From: Bacillus alveayuensis
GTDB taxonomy: Bacteria > Bacillota > Bacilli > Bacillales > Aeribacillaceae
Assembly: GCA_030812955.1 (NCBI GenBank)
Contig: JAUSTR010000002.1
Coordinates: 124,001 to 188,000 of the forward strand
Direction: 5' to 3'
DNA length: 64,000 nt
In this document: piece after piece, positions 22,992 through 31,439 of the stretch
Position numbering within the stretch: the first letter of the stretch is position 1
Layout of the letters: every line of letters begins with the position of its first letter
Position numbers and translations under genes: made by a program
The notes under the pieces: generated by a model
Database searches by the model: none
Seen by the model: only the letters and a program-made list of their open reading frames with translations
What the model was told of the DNA's origin: nothing

Positions 22992-23636
22992 ATGAAAGTT
23001 TTGGTCATTGGCGCTAACGGAAAAGTAGGTCAACAAGTGGTGGACATGCTTTATGCGCATGAACAACATACCGTGAGGGCGATGGTTCGAAAACAAGAAC
23101 AACTCGAGGCTTTTCAGCAAAAAGGAATTGAAGCGGTACTCGCTGATCTAGAAGGTACGGTCGCTGAAATTGCCGAAGCTGCGAAAGGTTGTGACGCAAT
23201 TGTATTCTCCGCAGGATCAGGTGGACATACTGGAGCCGATAAAACATTGCTTGTCGACTTAGATGGTGCAGTTAAAGCAATGGAAGCGGCTGAAAAGGTC
23301 GGGGTTGAACGATTTGTCATCGTGAGCTCATTCCAAGCCCATAACCGTGAGAACTGGCCTGAAAATCTTAAACCGTATTATGTCGCTAAACATTATGCTG
23401 ACAAAATGTTAATGAATAGCGGATTAAATTATACGATTATTCGCCCTGGTTATCTTCGTAATGAAAAAGGAACGGGGTTAGTGATTGCTGCTGAAAATTT
23501 ACCTGGTGGGAGCATCCCACGGGAAGATGTAGCAAGAACAATCGTTCAAACTCTTGATGAACCAAATACGTATAAAAAAGCCTTTGATTTAATATCAGGG
23601 GAAACAAAGATTGCGAAAGCGTTGAAATCGCTGTAA
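22992..23636 (+). CDS. NAD(P)-binding SDR-like protein (YhfK type)
   Basis: A 214-residue atypical short-chain dehydrogenase/NmrA-like protein. The Rossmann motif GANGKVGQQV is at residues 7-16, VFSAGSGGHTGADKT follows, and YYVAKHYADKML supplies a Tyr-x3-Lys pair in the usual active-site position. IIRPGYL and the C-terminal PREDVARTIV are typical of the YhfK/YtfG-like group. The substrate is unknown. AAGGAAGG precedes the ATG. Placed directly after the flavin oxidoreductase. Confidence 0.88.
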   Translation: MKVLVIGANGKVGQQVVDMLYAHEQHTVRAMVRKQEQLEAFQQKGIEAVLADLEGTVAEIAEAAKGCDAIVFSAGSGGHTGADKTLLVDLDGAVKAMEAAEKVGVERFVIVSSFQAHNRENWPENLKPYYVAKHYADKMLMNSGLNYTIIRPGYLRNEKGTGLVIAAENLPGGSIPREDVARTIVQTLDEPNTYKKAFDLISGETKIAKALKSL

Positions 23637-23668
23637 TGAACTTTCAGTGAAAAGGAGAAATTAGAAAT

Positions 23669-23797
23669 ATGACCTACCCATTTTATGCTTTCTATAACTC
23701 AATGGGGAGTGAAAGCGGTGACGCTTACTGCAAGCTAAGTCGTTCACTTAAAGCGTTTCGAGATATGGAGCGTCGACTAGAAGCACATCCACATTAG
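23669..23797 (+). CDS. small ORF, 42 residues, unknown
   Basis: Starts MTYPFYAFYNSMGSESGDAY after an AAAAGGAG ribosome binding site and ends in EAHPH. It is polar, with one cysteine and no membrane segment. It lies 32 bases behind the SDR-like gene and before a strong terminator, so it would be the last gene of that transcript. It could also be the remnant of a longer protein. No family recognised. Confidence 0.45.
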   Translation: MTYPFYAFYNSMGSESGDAYCKLSRSLKAFRDMERRLEAHPH

Positions 23798-23827
23798 GCG
23801 AATTTAACATTAACTCCATAGCTTCAG

Positions 23828-23870
23828 ACAAAAACGTCCTGTTCGTTGACGGAGCAGGACGTTTTTGTTT
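23828..23870 (+). terminator. strong bidirectional terminator
   Basis: ACAAAAACGTCCTG (23828-23841) pairs with CAGGACGTTTTTGT (23854-23867), a perfect 14-bp stem with T-runs on both strands. It serves the rightward genes ending at 23797 and probably the leftward gene at 23990. Confidence 0.9.
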
Positions 23871-23989
23871 CAGGAAGATGACGATTTATCTTTTCACATC
23901 TCACATCAGCTTAGTAAAATGTGAATTCCAATAGATCATGGATCAGATCTGTTGATTTGTAAAAATATGATATAGAAGGACTTTTTTAA

Positions 23990-24553
23990 CTAACCCTTTA
24001 ACACATCATGGTCTACGTAACGTTCACCATTCAGTTCACTGATGATGTTGATGGCAACTTTTGCTCCATCACCAGCTGTAATGATCGTATGCACGCTAAC
24101 ACCAGCGACCGTTCCGGCAGCCCAAATTCCATCAACATTCGTACGTCCGGAAGCGTCCACATCGATGACGGTTTTAATACGCGGTTCTGTTCCCGATTTT
24201 GTATTTACCCCAATTTTTTCCGCAAGATCTGTTGCGATACCTGTTGCGAAAATTACATGCTTTGTTTTAAATGCAGCCTTGTCTGTTTGAATGAGGAAAC
24301 CCGTCTCTTCTTTTGTGATGTCGACTACTTGTTCGTTTACCAATTCTGCTCCGAACTTCACTGCTTGTTTTTTTCCGGTTTCCACTAAATCTGGACCTGT
24401 TATTTCCATCACGCCATAATGATTTTCTACCCAAGCTCGCTTCGTCATGCTTTTGTCGTGATCGATCAATACCGTTTTCTTTCCTGCTTTCGCTGTAAAA
24501 ATGGCGGCACTTGCTCCAGCTGGTCCAGCACCAATAATCGCTACATCATACAT
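23990..24553 (-). CDS. thioredoxin reductase-like FAD oxidoreductase, single-domain
   Basis: A 187-residue protein with the FAD-binding GAGPAGASAA at residues 8-17, the mid-chain ATG motif (VIFATGIATD) and the late FAD contact GIWAAGTVAG followed by the helix DGAKVAINII. It resembles thioredoxin reductase but lacks the CxxC disulfide and most of the NADPH domain; normal reductases have over 300 residues. It may be a stand-alone family seen in bacilli rather than a broken gene, since both ends fit well. The start is ATG 24553. The partner is unknown. Confidence 0.85.
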   Translation of the reverse strand: MYDVAIIGAGPAGASAAIFTAKAGKKTVLIDHDKSMTKRAWVENHYGVMEITGPDLVETGKKQAVKFGAELVNEQVVDITKEETGFLIQTDKAAFKTKHVIFATGIATDLAEKIGVNTKSGTEPRIKTVIDVDASGRTNVDGIWAAGTVAGVSVHTIITAGDGAKVAINIISELNGERYVDHDVLKG

Positions 24554-24637
24554 CGTACCACACCCCTTTTTGGAAATTTTCTAAATCATTATAACATTTC
24601 CTTGTAGATCTCAATAGTAATATGCTTCATATTATTT

Positions 24638-24651
24638 ATAATAATTATTAT
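24638..24651 (+). repeat. 14-bp palindrome in an AT-rich leader
   Basis: ATAATAATTATTAT is a perfect palindrome 65 bases before the zinc-ribbon-like ORF at 24716. It could be an operator, but palindromes arise easily in DNA this AT-rich. Confidence 0.3.
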
Positions 24652-24715
24652 TTGATATTTAATATAAAATATATTATTATAAAGGTAACAATTTTATAGA
24701 AGGAGAGATCTCATA

Positions 24716-24817
24716 ATGGAAAAGCGAATGATTTGTGGACAATGCCAACAACCGGTACGTCAATTAAAACATTCAACCCTTTGTCAATGTGGGATGAAAA
24801 TCGTACAAAAGCTTTAA
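24716..24817 (+). CDS. 33-residue putative zinc-ribbon microprotein
   Basis: A short ORF beginning MEKRMICGQCQQPVRQLKHS with a strong GAAGGAGAG ribosome binding site. The cysteine pattern is C7-x2-C10 and C23-x-C25, a possible four-Cys zinc site. A very AT-rich stretch with a 14-bp palindrome lies upstream. It is a stand-alone gene between two leftward genes. I know no name for it. The Cys spacing plus the ribosome binding site argue for a real gene. Confidence 0.55.
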   Translation: MEKRMICGQCQQPVRQLKHSTLCQCGMKIVQKL

Positions 24818-24887
24818 TCATTAAAGTTGAATCGTGGCAACGACAGGAAATAGGAAGAGACGTTCGTTAGCAAGCAAGCTAATCCTT

Positions 24888-26288
24888 TTATTCAACAATA
24901 GGAAAAGATAATAGTAGAAGAGTCCCTTTCCCTTCTTCACTCTTAATATCCATTTTTCCGTCATGCAACAGCATGATTTCTTTGACAATGGAGAGGCCAA
25001 GTCCTGTTCCACCAGTTTTTCGAGAACGTGATTTATCTGTTCGATAAAAACGCTCTCCAATTCGGTTTAAATCGTTAGCCGGAATGCCGATTCCATAATC
25101 TTGAATGGCGACAATCGCGAATGATCCATCCTGATAAGAGGAAATGTTGATTTGACTATTTTGGTAGGAATATTTTATGGCATTGTCAACGACATTGTAA
25201 AAAACTTGCTTGAGACGAGAATGGTCGCCGTAAATAATCAGTTCATCATCTAAATGCATGACAAGCTTTATATTTCTTTGTTTTAGCGACGTTTGAAAAA
25301 GTTCAAGCGAATCTAGAATTAGTTGTGATAAAACGATAGGTTCCTTTGTCAGCTTAAAGTTTTTGTCTTCTAATTTATTTAACTCCATCAAATCATTAAT
25401 GAGTTTTTGCATTCGTTTCGTTTCCTTTTGAATGAGATGTAAATGTTTTTTCAGCTCTTCAGGGGAATGATAAATTTCATCAAGTAAAATTTGCGAATAT
25501 CCCCCAATATACGTTAAAGGTGTTCTTAGTTCATGAGCGACATTTGCGAGAAATTCTTTTTTATTTTCTTCTTCTTGTTCAAGAGATTGTGCCATTTTAT
25601 TAAAAGCCATGGCTAGCTCTCCAATTTCATCTGAAGAGGTAATGGATACTCGTTTTGAAAAATTTCCACGGCCTACTTCTTTTGAAAATGCTTGCATTTC
25701 ACGCAATGGCTTAAATATTGTTTTCAAGAAATAACGAATACCGAAATATAAAAATAAAAAGAACAAGGCACCTGCAATAACTAAAATAGGAATCCCCTTG
25801 CGAAATACTTCAGGAATTTCAGCAAGTGGTACATAAATATAAATAAAGCCTATTAACTCCTCTTGATTGCCTAATGGAAAGATGGCCCCAACAATGTTTC
25901 GCTGAAATTCTTTCACATATCCTTCCTTCATGACATATTTTCCATCACGCAGTTGTTTTTCATCTTCTTTACTAATTAAATCTTCATAATTAATTTTATA
26001 TGGAAAAAATTGATCGAGCTCATCTAGCTTATCGACTACAACTACTTCATATGGAGAAATGACGTTGTACCAAAAGATTCTCTCCTTGATTTCATGGTTT
26101 AAAGACCCGTAATGAAAATGAGCTGCTGTTTGCTCACCTTGGTAAATGAGAGACTCTTTAATGCTTCGAATGTATAAATCTTTATATAAAAAATGAATAA
26201 ATAAAAAGGAAAAAATAATCGCCATTACGACACTAATGATTAAAAGTGATAGCACCTTTTGATTTAATGAAAGCTGTTTGATCTTCAA
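24888..26288 (-). CDS. sensor histidine kinase
   Basis: A membrane sensor kinase of 466 residues that passes phosphate to the regulator encoded just upstream. TM1 is about 11-34, an extracellular domain of about 130 residues follows, TM2 is about 165-186, and then HAMP (about 187-240). The HisKA domain has phospho-acceptor His252 in AHELRTPL, and the HATPase domain has N (VVDNAIKYS), G1 (DYGIGIP) and G2 (GGTGLGLSIV) boxes, all intact. Its start overlaps the regulator stop (4 bases). The signal is unknown; the divergent neighbour is a YtkA-like lipoprotein. Confidence 0.93.
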   Translation of the reverse strand: MKIKQLSLNQKVLSLLIISVVMAIIFSFLFIHFLYKDLYIRSIKESLIYQGEQTAAHFHYGSLNHEIKERIFWYNVISPYEVVVVDKLDELDQFFPYKINYEDLISKEDEKQLRDGKYVMKEGYVKEFQRNIVGAIFPLGNQEELIGFIYIYVPLAEIPEVFRKGIPILVIAGALFFLFLYFGIRYFLKTIFKPLREMQAFSKEVGRGNFSKRVSITSSDEIGELAMAFNKMAQSLEQEEENKKEFLANVAHELRTPLTYIGGYSQILLDEIYHSPEELKKHLHLIQKETKRMQKLINDLMELNKLEDKNFKLTKEPIVLSQLILDSLELFQTSLKQRNIKLVMHLDDELIIYGDHSRLKQVFYNVVDNAIKYSYQNSQINISSYQDGSFAIVAIQDYGIGIPANDLNRIGERFYRTDKSRSRKTGGTGLGLSIVKEIMLLHDGKMDIKSEEGKGTLLLLSFPIVE

Positions 26289-26971
26289 ATTTTCACCTCA
26301 AATTTATAGCCAAGTCCCCATACGGTTTTAATAAGATCGGCGTTTTCTTTTAATTTCAAACGAATCGTTTTAATATGTGTATCTACTGTTCGTTCACTGC
26401 CTTCATAGGTTTGTCCCCATATTTGATCAAGCAATTGACTACGTGTAAACACCTGCCCTTTGTTTTTCGCTAAAAATAACAATAAATCAAATTCTTTTTG
26501 TGTTAATGTGAGCTTTCGGTCTTGTATAGTGGCTGTCCGTCCCGGAAGATCAAACTGTAAAGGACCAAATGTTTCGAATTTTGAACCGCTTACACCTTTG
26601 CGTGTTCTTCGAAAGATCACCTCCATACGTGCTAAGAGCTCTGCAGGATTAAAAGGTTTGACAATATAGTCGTCGCCGCCAAGCTTTAATCCTTTCACTT
26701 TATCTTGATCGTCTCCTTTTGCGGTTAAAAAAATGACTGGGGTATCAATGTGATGATAATGACGCATTTCCTCGACTAATGTAAATCCATCCATGTATGG
26801 CATCATGACATCAACAATGAGCATGTCTGGGGATTCTTTCTTTAATAGATCGAGTGCTTCCATCCCGTCTTTCGCTTCTAAACAAGTATATCCTTCTTTG
26901 TTCAAATAAGTTTTAATAAGCTCCCGCATTTTATCTTCGTCATCAACAATTAGAACCTTTAACGATTTCAA
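26285..26971 (-). CDS. OmpR-family response regulator
   Basis: A 228-residue DNA-binding regulator. The receiver domain has acidic residues DDED at 10-13, phosphorylation site Asp54 in VDVMMP and the conserved Lys of VKPFNPAEL. The C-terminal winged helix (about 130-228) contains LTLTQKEFDLLLFLAKN and GSERTVDTHIKTIRLKL. It is translationally coupled to the downstream kinase gene. ATG 26971 is the start. The target genes are not visible from sequence; the divergent lipoprotein gene at 27230 is a candidate. Confidence 0.95.
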   Translation of the reverse strand: MKSLKVLIVDDEDKMRELIKTYLNKEGYTCLEAKDGMEALDLLKKESPDMLIVDVMMPYMDGFTLVEEMRHYHHIDTPVIFLTAKGDDQDKVKGLKLGGDDYIVKPFNPAELLARMEVIFRRTRKGVSGSKFETFGPLQFDLPGRTATIQDRKLTLTQKEFDLLLFLAKNKGQVFTRSQLLDQIWGQTYEGSERTVDTHIKTIRLKLKENADLIKTVWGLGYKFEVKI

Positions 26972-27229
26972 TGTTATTTACCCCTTTTTCCTTTATTTTT
27001 GTGAAGGAATATTCTAATCAAATTATAAATGGAAATCATGAAATTTGTTTGAACTGCTCATGTTTTTTTATTTCTTCAAATTTTTATCACAATTTCCTTT
27101 TATAATCAAACTGACTGTTTGTTGAGGGAGGGGATTGGTCAATTACTAATTTATTGTTGTTCTTTAAATACAAACATGGAATGGCTTGAGAAAGAATGAA
27201 AAATGTATTAGAGGAGAGAGTACGAAACA

Positions 27230-27664
27230 ATGAAAAAGTTTCAATTTTTAACGATTGTATTTGTTTTTTTACTTGCTGCTGGTTGTGCGGCAGATTCCGA
27301 TCAGACATCTGAAGAAAAAAACGATCAAAATGAAGCGTCAATGGAGGAACAACCTCAAATGCTTGAAGCCAATATTATCGTACCTGAAGCGATTTCTCCT
27401 CATGAAGAAGTAACGATGAAAGTCGAAGTAACACAAGGAGACGAAGTGGTTGATGATGCTTCTGAGGTTATGTTCGAAATTTGGCAGGATGATAAAGAAA
27501 ACAGTGAAATGATTAAAGCAGAGCACGAAGGAAATGGGGTTTACAGCATTACGAAGCAATTTGAACAAAATGGTATTTATCATGTACAAACACATGTGAC
27601 GGCAAGAGATCTCCATGTAATGCCAACAAAGCAATTTGTGGTTGGTGAAGTGTCAGAAGAATAA
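27230..27664 (+). CDS. YtkA-like (FixH-type) lipoprotein
   Basis: A 144-residue exported lipoprotein. The signal peptide has a hydrophobic core (LTIVFVFLLAAG) and lipobox LAAGC at about 15-19, so Cys19 would be lipidated. An acidic linker follows, then a beta-rich YtkA/FixH-like domain (VPEAISPHEEVTMKVEV, YSITKQFEQNGIYHVQTHV). Function in Bacillus is unclear; FixH relatives act in copper or oxidase assembly. GAGGAGAG precedes ATG 27230. It is divergent from the two-component system and is followed by its own terminator. Confidence 0.85.
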   Translation: MKKFQFLTIVFVFLLAAGCAADSDQTSEEKNDQNEASMEEQPQMLEANIIVPEAISPHEEVTMKVEVTQGDEVVDDASEVMFEIWQDDKENSEMIKAEHEGNGVYSITKQFEQNGIYHVQTHVTARDLHVMPTKQFVVGEVSEE

Positions 27665-27696
27665 ATGATCAAGATGTAAATTATTATTTCCTAAAC

Positions 27697-27737
27697 AAAA
27701 AATTAGGCTGATTCATAGGAATCGGCCTAATTTTTTG
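27697..27737 (+). terminator. intrinsic terminator after the YtkA-like gene
   Basis: AAAAATTAGGC and CCTAATTTTTT enclose a further GATTC/GAATC pairing (27699-27736). T-runs on both strands. Confidence 0.85.
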
Positions 27738-27851
27738 TTCACGTAAGTGAAACGTTCATGAGTAATATTTTGTTTCGTGCTGGAAAAAATGTTTATTATA
27801 GAGATTTAAGGTAATAGAAATAATAAAAACGAAGGAATGGGGTGGATGACA

Positions 27852-29243
27852 ATGAAATATCGTGTTGAACGAGATACGATGGGGGAAGTGAAGGTTCCGA
27901 TTGATAAATATTGGGGTGCACAAACAGAAAGAAGCTTACAAAATTTTAAAATTGGGACAGAAAAAATGCCGCTGGAAGTAATTTATGCATTTGCCATTAT
28001 TAAAAGAAGTGCGGCGAAAGTAAATCGTGATCTCGGTAAGTTAGATAAGGAAAAAGCGAATGCCATTATGGAAGTATGTGATGAACTGTTAAATGGTCAA
28101 TATGACGAGCACTTTCCTTTAGTTGTTTGGCAAACAGGAAGTGGAACGCAAACAAATATGAATGTGAATGAAGTCATTGCCAATCGTGCCAATGAAAAGT
28201 TAAAAGAAAAGAACATACAAAAAAATGTTCACCCGAATGATGATGTGAATATGGGACAAAGCTCAAATGATACCTTTCCAACAGCTATGCATATTGCAGG
28301 TGTACAAATGATTTCCAAAAAATTAATTCCTGCTATCGAAAAGCTTTCATACACTTTAAAACAAAAGGAAAAGGAATATGCTGACATTGTGAAAATTGGA
28401 AGAACCCATTTGCAAGATGCTACTCCATTAACTGTTGGACAAGAAATAAGCGGATGGGTTCACATGTTGTATAAATCCAAAAAGATGATCATCGATTCGT
28501 TAGATAGAATGCGCGACTTAGCTATAGGGGGAACAGCTGTAGGAACTGGAATCAATACTCATCCTGAATTTGGAGCATTAATGGCCAAAGAGATTAGAAA
28601 CTTGACAAAAGAGATGTTTCGATCATCACCAAATAAATTTCATGCATTAACGAGTCATGATGAAATCGTTCTCGTACATGGCGCCTTAAAAGCTTTGGCA
28701 GCAGATGTCATGAAAATCGCTAATGATATTAGATGGTTAGCAAGTGGACCGCGCTGTGGTATTGGTGAATATTCAATCCCTGCCAATGAACCGGGAAGTT
28801 CAATTATGCCTGGTAAAGTGAATCCAACACAAAGTGAAGCTTTAACGATGGTTGCTGTGCAGGTCATGGGTAACGATGCTTCAATTGGATTTGCGGCAAG
28901 TCAAGGGAATTTTCAACTAAATGTATTTAAACCAGTGATAATCTATAACTTTTTACAATCAGTTCGTTTGCTAGCTGATGGAATGCGTTCATTTCACGAT
29001 AAATGTGTCGTTGGAATGAAGCCAAATACGGAAGTTATCAATCAATATGTAACAAAGTCTCTCATGCTCGTAACCGCATTAAGCCCTCATATTGGCTATG
29101 AAAAGGCAGCAAAAGTAGCGAAATTAGCTTTTGAACAAGGTTTAACGTTAAAAGAGTCAGCCATTAAACTAAATGTAATGTCAGCGGAACAGTTTGATCG
29201 AATTGTCCAACCGGAAAAAATGATTGGTCCACAACCATCCTAA
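27852..29243 (+). CDS. fumC: class II fumarate hydratase
   Basis: Interconverts fumarate and malate in the TCA cycle (called citG in B. subtilis). The 463-residue protein carries [16 protein letters not shown], the [11 protein letters not shown] segment, the TxxGxE-like [14 protein letters not shown] and the superfamily signature [14 protein letters not shown] 27852 gives the family N terminus ([15 protein letters not shown]) with GGGGTGG upstream; the longer frame start at 27837 adds five residues. A small ORF follows 54 bases later. Metal-free, oxygen-stable enzyme by family. Confidence 0.97.
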   Translation: MKYRVERDTMGEVKVPIDKYWGAQTERSLQNFKIGTEKMPLEVIYAFAIIKRSAAKVNRDLGKLDKEKANAIMEVCDELLNGQYDEHFPLVVWQTGSGTQTNMNVNEVIANRANEKLKEKNIQKNVHPNDDVNMGQSSNDTFPTAMHIAGVQMISKKLIPAIEKLSYTLKQKEKEYADIVKIGRTHLQDATPLTVGQEISGWVHMLYKSKKMIIDSLDRMRDLAIGGTAVGTGINTHPEFGALMAKEIRNLTKEMFRSSPNKFHALTSHDEIVLVHGALKALAADVMKIANDIRWLASGPRCGIGEYSIPANEPGSSIMPGKVNPTQSEALTMVAVQVMGNDASIGFAASQGNFQLNVFKPVIIYNFLQSVRLLADGMRSFHDKCVVGMKPNTEVINQYVTKSLMLVTALSPHIGYEKAAKVAKLAFEQGLTLKESAIKLNVMSAEQFDRIVQPEKMIGPQPS

Positions 29244-29297
29244 AAGTATAACTTTCATCCTTTAGGGAATGATGAAAATGTAAAAAGGGGTGGTGAC

Positions 29298-29447
29298 ATG
29301 AAAAAAAGAGAAAAACAAGAGCCTACAATAGCTCCTGGAATTGACGATGATGAAGAGTTAGAGCAAAATGCAACAAAGGAAGAAATTGCACGCGGTGATT
29401 ATACAGAGGTAACAACATTATCATATGATGAAGTCGCCCCATCTTAA
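29298..29447 (+). CDS. 49-residue acidic small protein, unknown
   Basis: Begins MKKREKQEPTIAPGIDDDEE and contains ATKEEIARGDYTEVTTLSYD. AAAGGGGTGGTGACATG gives a convincing ribosome binding site. I recall similar short, acidic proteins of the E-E-I-x-x-G-D-Y-T-x-V type in other bacilli, without a known function. It lies between fumC and a terminator, so it is probably co-transcribed with fumC. Confidence 0.65.
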   Translation: MKKREKQEPTIAPGIDDDEELEQNATKEEIARGDYTEVTTLSYDEVAPS

Positions 29448-29470
29448 ACGAGCAGGGAGAAAACATTTAT

Positions 29471-29505
29471 AAGCCCTTCCGCTATATAGGAAGGCTTTTG
29501 CTTTT
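29471..29505 (+). terminator. intrinsic terminator after fumC and the small ORF
   Basis: AAGCCCTTCC (29471-29480) pairs with GGAAGGCTT (29489-29497, one bulge) and is followed by TTGCTTTT. Confidence 0.8.
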
Positions 29506-29526
29506 GATGGATGATCAAAATTTTAT

Positions 29527-29556
29527 TTGTCAAAATAATAAATTTTGAGATAAAAT
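29527..29556 (+). promoter_or_regulatory. promoter of the riboswitch-controlled symporter
   Basis: TTGTCA (29527-29532), 18-base spacer, TAAAAT (29551-29556). Transcription would start about 10 bases before the c-di-AMP aptamer. Confidence 0.65.
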
Positions 29557-29575
29557 AATAAAAAAGTAAAATAGA

Positions 29576-29706
29576 CGCCGCTTAATCCTGTAAAGGAGCG
29601 GGGGAACCGTTTTGTGTTGTGAACAGCGCTGGGGTGAATCCTTCTAAGGTAGGATACCCTTCAATCCGAACCCGACAGCTAACCTCGTAAGCGTGGAAGA
29701 GAGAAT
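29576..29706 (+). ncRNA. ydaO/yuaA-type c-di-AMP riboswitch aptamer
   Basis: Conserved blocks of this riboswitch class appear in order: CGCCG and AATCCTG at the 5' side, AGGAGCGGGGGAACC, then GGGGTGAATCC, then CCGAACCCGACAGCTAACCT followed by CGTAAGCG. A terminator hairpin follows at 29721, so ligand binding should switch the downstream transporter off. In B. subtilis this class controls K+ transporters (kimA, ktrAB); here it precedes a dicarboxylate/glutamate symporter. Confidence 0.93.
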
Positions 29707-29720
29707 GATTTGATACCAAT

Positions 29721-29753
29721 ACCACGGGTTCTCTCGTGGTTTATTTATTTTTT
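29721..29753 (+). terminator. riboswitch expression-platform terminator
   Basis: ACCACGGG (29721-29728) pairs with CTCGTGGT (29733-29740, one G-U), followed by TTATTTATTTTTT. It lies between the c-di-AMP aptamer and the symporter gene. Confidence 0.88.
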
Positions 29754-29774
29754 CAATAACGGGGGAGGTTTTAT

Positions 29775-31025
29775 ATGAAACTAACAGCGAAAATTTTGGT
29801 TGGTTTATTTGTAGGTTTAATAGTTGGACTTGTTTTAAATGTGACATCACCTACGTTGTTTGACATATTAAATACAATCGTTTTTACCCCACTTGGACAA
29901 ATATTTCTGAATCTAATTAAAATGCTCGTCGTTCCAATTGTTTTCTTCTCTATTACACTTGGGGTTGCTGGATTAGGTGATCCGAAAGAGCTTGGAAGAA
30001 TTGGAATCAAAACGATTTCGTTTTTCCTAATTACGACTGCAATTGCGATTACGATTGGTATATCACTAGCATTAGTGCTGCAGCCAGGTAATATCGGAAC
30101 GTTTGATATGTCAGCAACTGAGTTTGAAGCAAAGGAAGCACCTTCTATTAGTGAAACGTTATTGAATATTATCCCTACCAATCCGATTCAAGCGATGGCA
30201 GAAGGAAATATGCTGCAAATCATCGTATTTTCCATTTTTGTTGGTTTCGGAATTTCTATGCTTGGCAAGAAAGCTTCAAGTTTATTTACGATTATAGAAC
30301 AAGGGAATGAATTAATGATGTACCTTGTGACAATCGTGATGAAGCTTGCACCATATGGAGCATTGGGTTTAATTGCCACAGCGGTTGGAAGCCAAGGCTG
30401 GGATGCTGTAAAAGCAATGGCATTATATATGATCGTTGTGCTATTAGCGTTATTTTTACATGCTGGAATGACCTACGGTTCAGCTGTTTATTTCATAGGC
30501 AAAATGAATCCAATTTTATTTTTTAAAAAATTCTTCCCAGCTATGAGTATTGCATTTAGTACATCTTCAAGTAGTGCGACCTTGCCAGTTTCAATGGATA
30601 TAGCTCAAAAACGGCTAAAAGTACCTGAGTCCATCAGCAGTTTTGTTCAACCACTTGGAGCAACAATTAATATGGATGGTACGGCCATTATGCAAGGGGT
30701 AGCGACGATCTTTATCGCACAAGTTTACCATGAACAGTTGACAATGGTACAGTTGATCACAGTTGTCATAACAGCTGTATTAGCTAGTATTGGTACTGCT
30801 GGTGTCCCTGGCGTTGGCTTAATCATGTTAGCGATGGTGCTTAATTCTGTTAATCTTCCAGTTGAAGGTATTGCATTGATACTGGGAGTTGATCGAATTC
30901 TTGATATGGCCCGTACAGCTATTAATACGGCTGGAGATGCAGCGTGTGCCGTATGTATAACAGAAACAGAGAAAAAGAAAGATCTTTCTTTTGACACATC
31001 TGTTCGTGAAACGATTGATAAATAA
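29775..31025 (+). CDS. DAACS-family dicarboxylate/glutamate:cation symporter
   Basis: A 416-residue membrane transporter of the GltP/GltT/DctP family that imports glutamate, aspartate or C4-dicarboxylates with Na+ or H+. It has about eight helices, the serine-rich re-entrant motif STSSSSATLP near 268-277, NMDGTAIMQG near 300-309 and the TM8 region DRILDMARTAINTAGDA. GGGGGAGG precedes the ATG. Control by a c-di-AMP riboswitch ties anion/amino-acid uptake to osmotic and K+ balance. The substrate cannot be fixed from sequence. Confidence 0.93.
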   Translation: MKLTAKILVGLFVGLIVGLVLNVTSPTLFDILNTIVFTPLGQIFLNLIKMLVVPIVFFSITLGVAGLGDPKELGRIGIKTISFFLITTAIAITIGISLALVLQPGNIGTFDMSATEFEAKEAPSISETLLNIIPTNPIQAMAEGNMLQIIVFSIFVGFGISMLGKKASSLFTIIEQGNELMMYLVTIVMKLAPYGALGLIATAVGSQGWDAVKAMALYMIVVLLALFLHAGMTYGSAVYFIGKMNPILFFKKFFPAMSIAFSTSSSSATLPVSMDIAQKRLKVPESISSFVQPLGATINMDGTAIMQGVATIFIAQVYHEQLTMVQLITVVITAVLASIGTAGVPGVGLIMLAMVLNSVNLPVEGIALILGVDRILDMARTAINTAGDAACAVCITETEKKKDLSFDTSVRETIDK

Positions 31026-31049
31026 AAGCAGTTCTTTTTGAACTGCTTT
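31025..31049 (+). terminator. hairpin after the symporter gene (weak terminator)
   Basis: AAAGCAGTTC (31025-31034) pairs perfectly with GAACTGCTTT (31040-31049) around a TTTTT loop. Few Ts follow, so termination may be inefficient. Confidence 0.5.
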
Positions 31050-31303
31050 CAGACTGCTCGCAAACGCTTGCATTCTTTGTTACTTTGCCCTCTTCGGATG
31101 CTCTTACCGTATCTGGTAACTCTGCTCCTCATCGGGATAGCCTACCTTAAACGTCCCTATGCTGCTAATATTTTTCGAATGCTTTCAACGGATTGATATT
31201 ACCAATAAATTTGTTGTAGATATATAAGTTGTAGCAAAGAATTTCCATGCTATTGGTTTCGTACAGGTGTGTTAATGATCCAGTGAACAGCGCTCGATCC
31301 CTC
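31050..31303 (+). other. gene-free intergenic stretch
   Basis: About 250 bases with no convincing ORF. A short minus-strand frame (ending in NPLKAFEKY) may be debris of an old gene, but I cannot name it. It borders the structured repeat at 31304-31439. Confidence 0.35.
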
Positions 31304-31439
31304 GCTTTTCTGCCTCAGTCGGCAAGCTATTTGCTTGCCGACGGGCATGCTTTAGCATGCCCTCCTCGAACAATGAACGCTTTGCGGGTAAATACATTTA
31401 CTCGCCGGCGTTCTTGTTCGAGGGGAGAGGCAGAAAAGC
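31304..31439 (+). repeat. large nested multi-hairpin element (diverged member of the repeat family)
   Basis: Outer arms GCTTTTCTGCCTC (31304-31316) and GAGGCAGAAAAGC (31427-31439) are perfectly complementary. Inside are three hairpins: GTCGGCAAGC/GCTTGCCGAC (31318-31342), GGGCATGC-TTTA-GCATGCCC (31343-31362), and a long stem beginning CTCGAACAA and ending TTGTTCGAG that has its own tip CGGGTAAAT-AC-ATTTACTCG. Nearly every base of 136 is paired in the predicted four-way junction. Hairpin order and loops match the repeat copies at 9508 and 43654, but the stem sequences differ. Confidence 0.85.

Noticed and set aside
31050..31303. IS200/IS605-type remnant
   Set aside because: A short minus-strand frame and GC-skewed text looked transposon-like, but I could not match it to a transposase motif.
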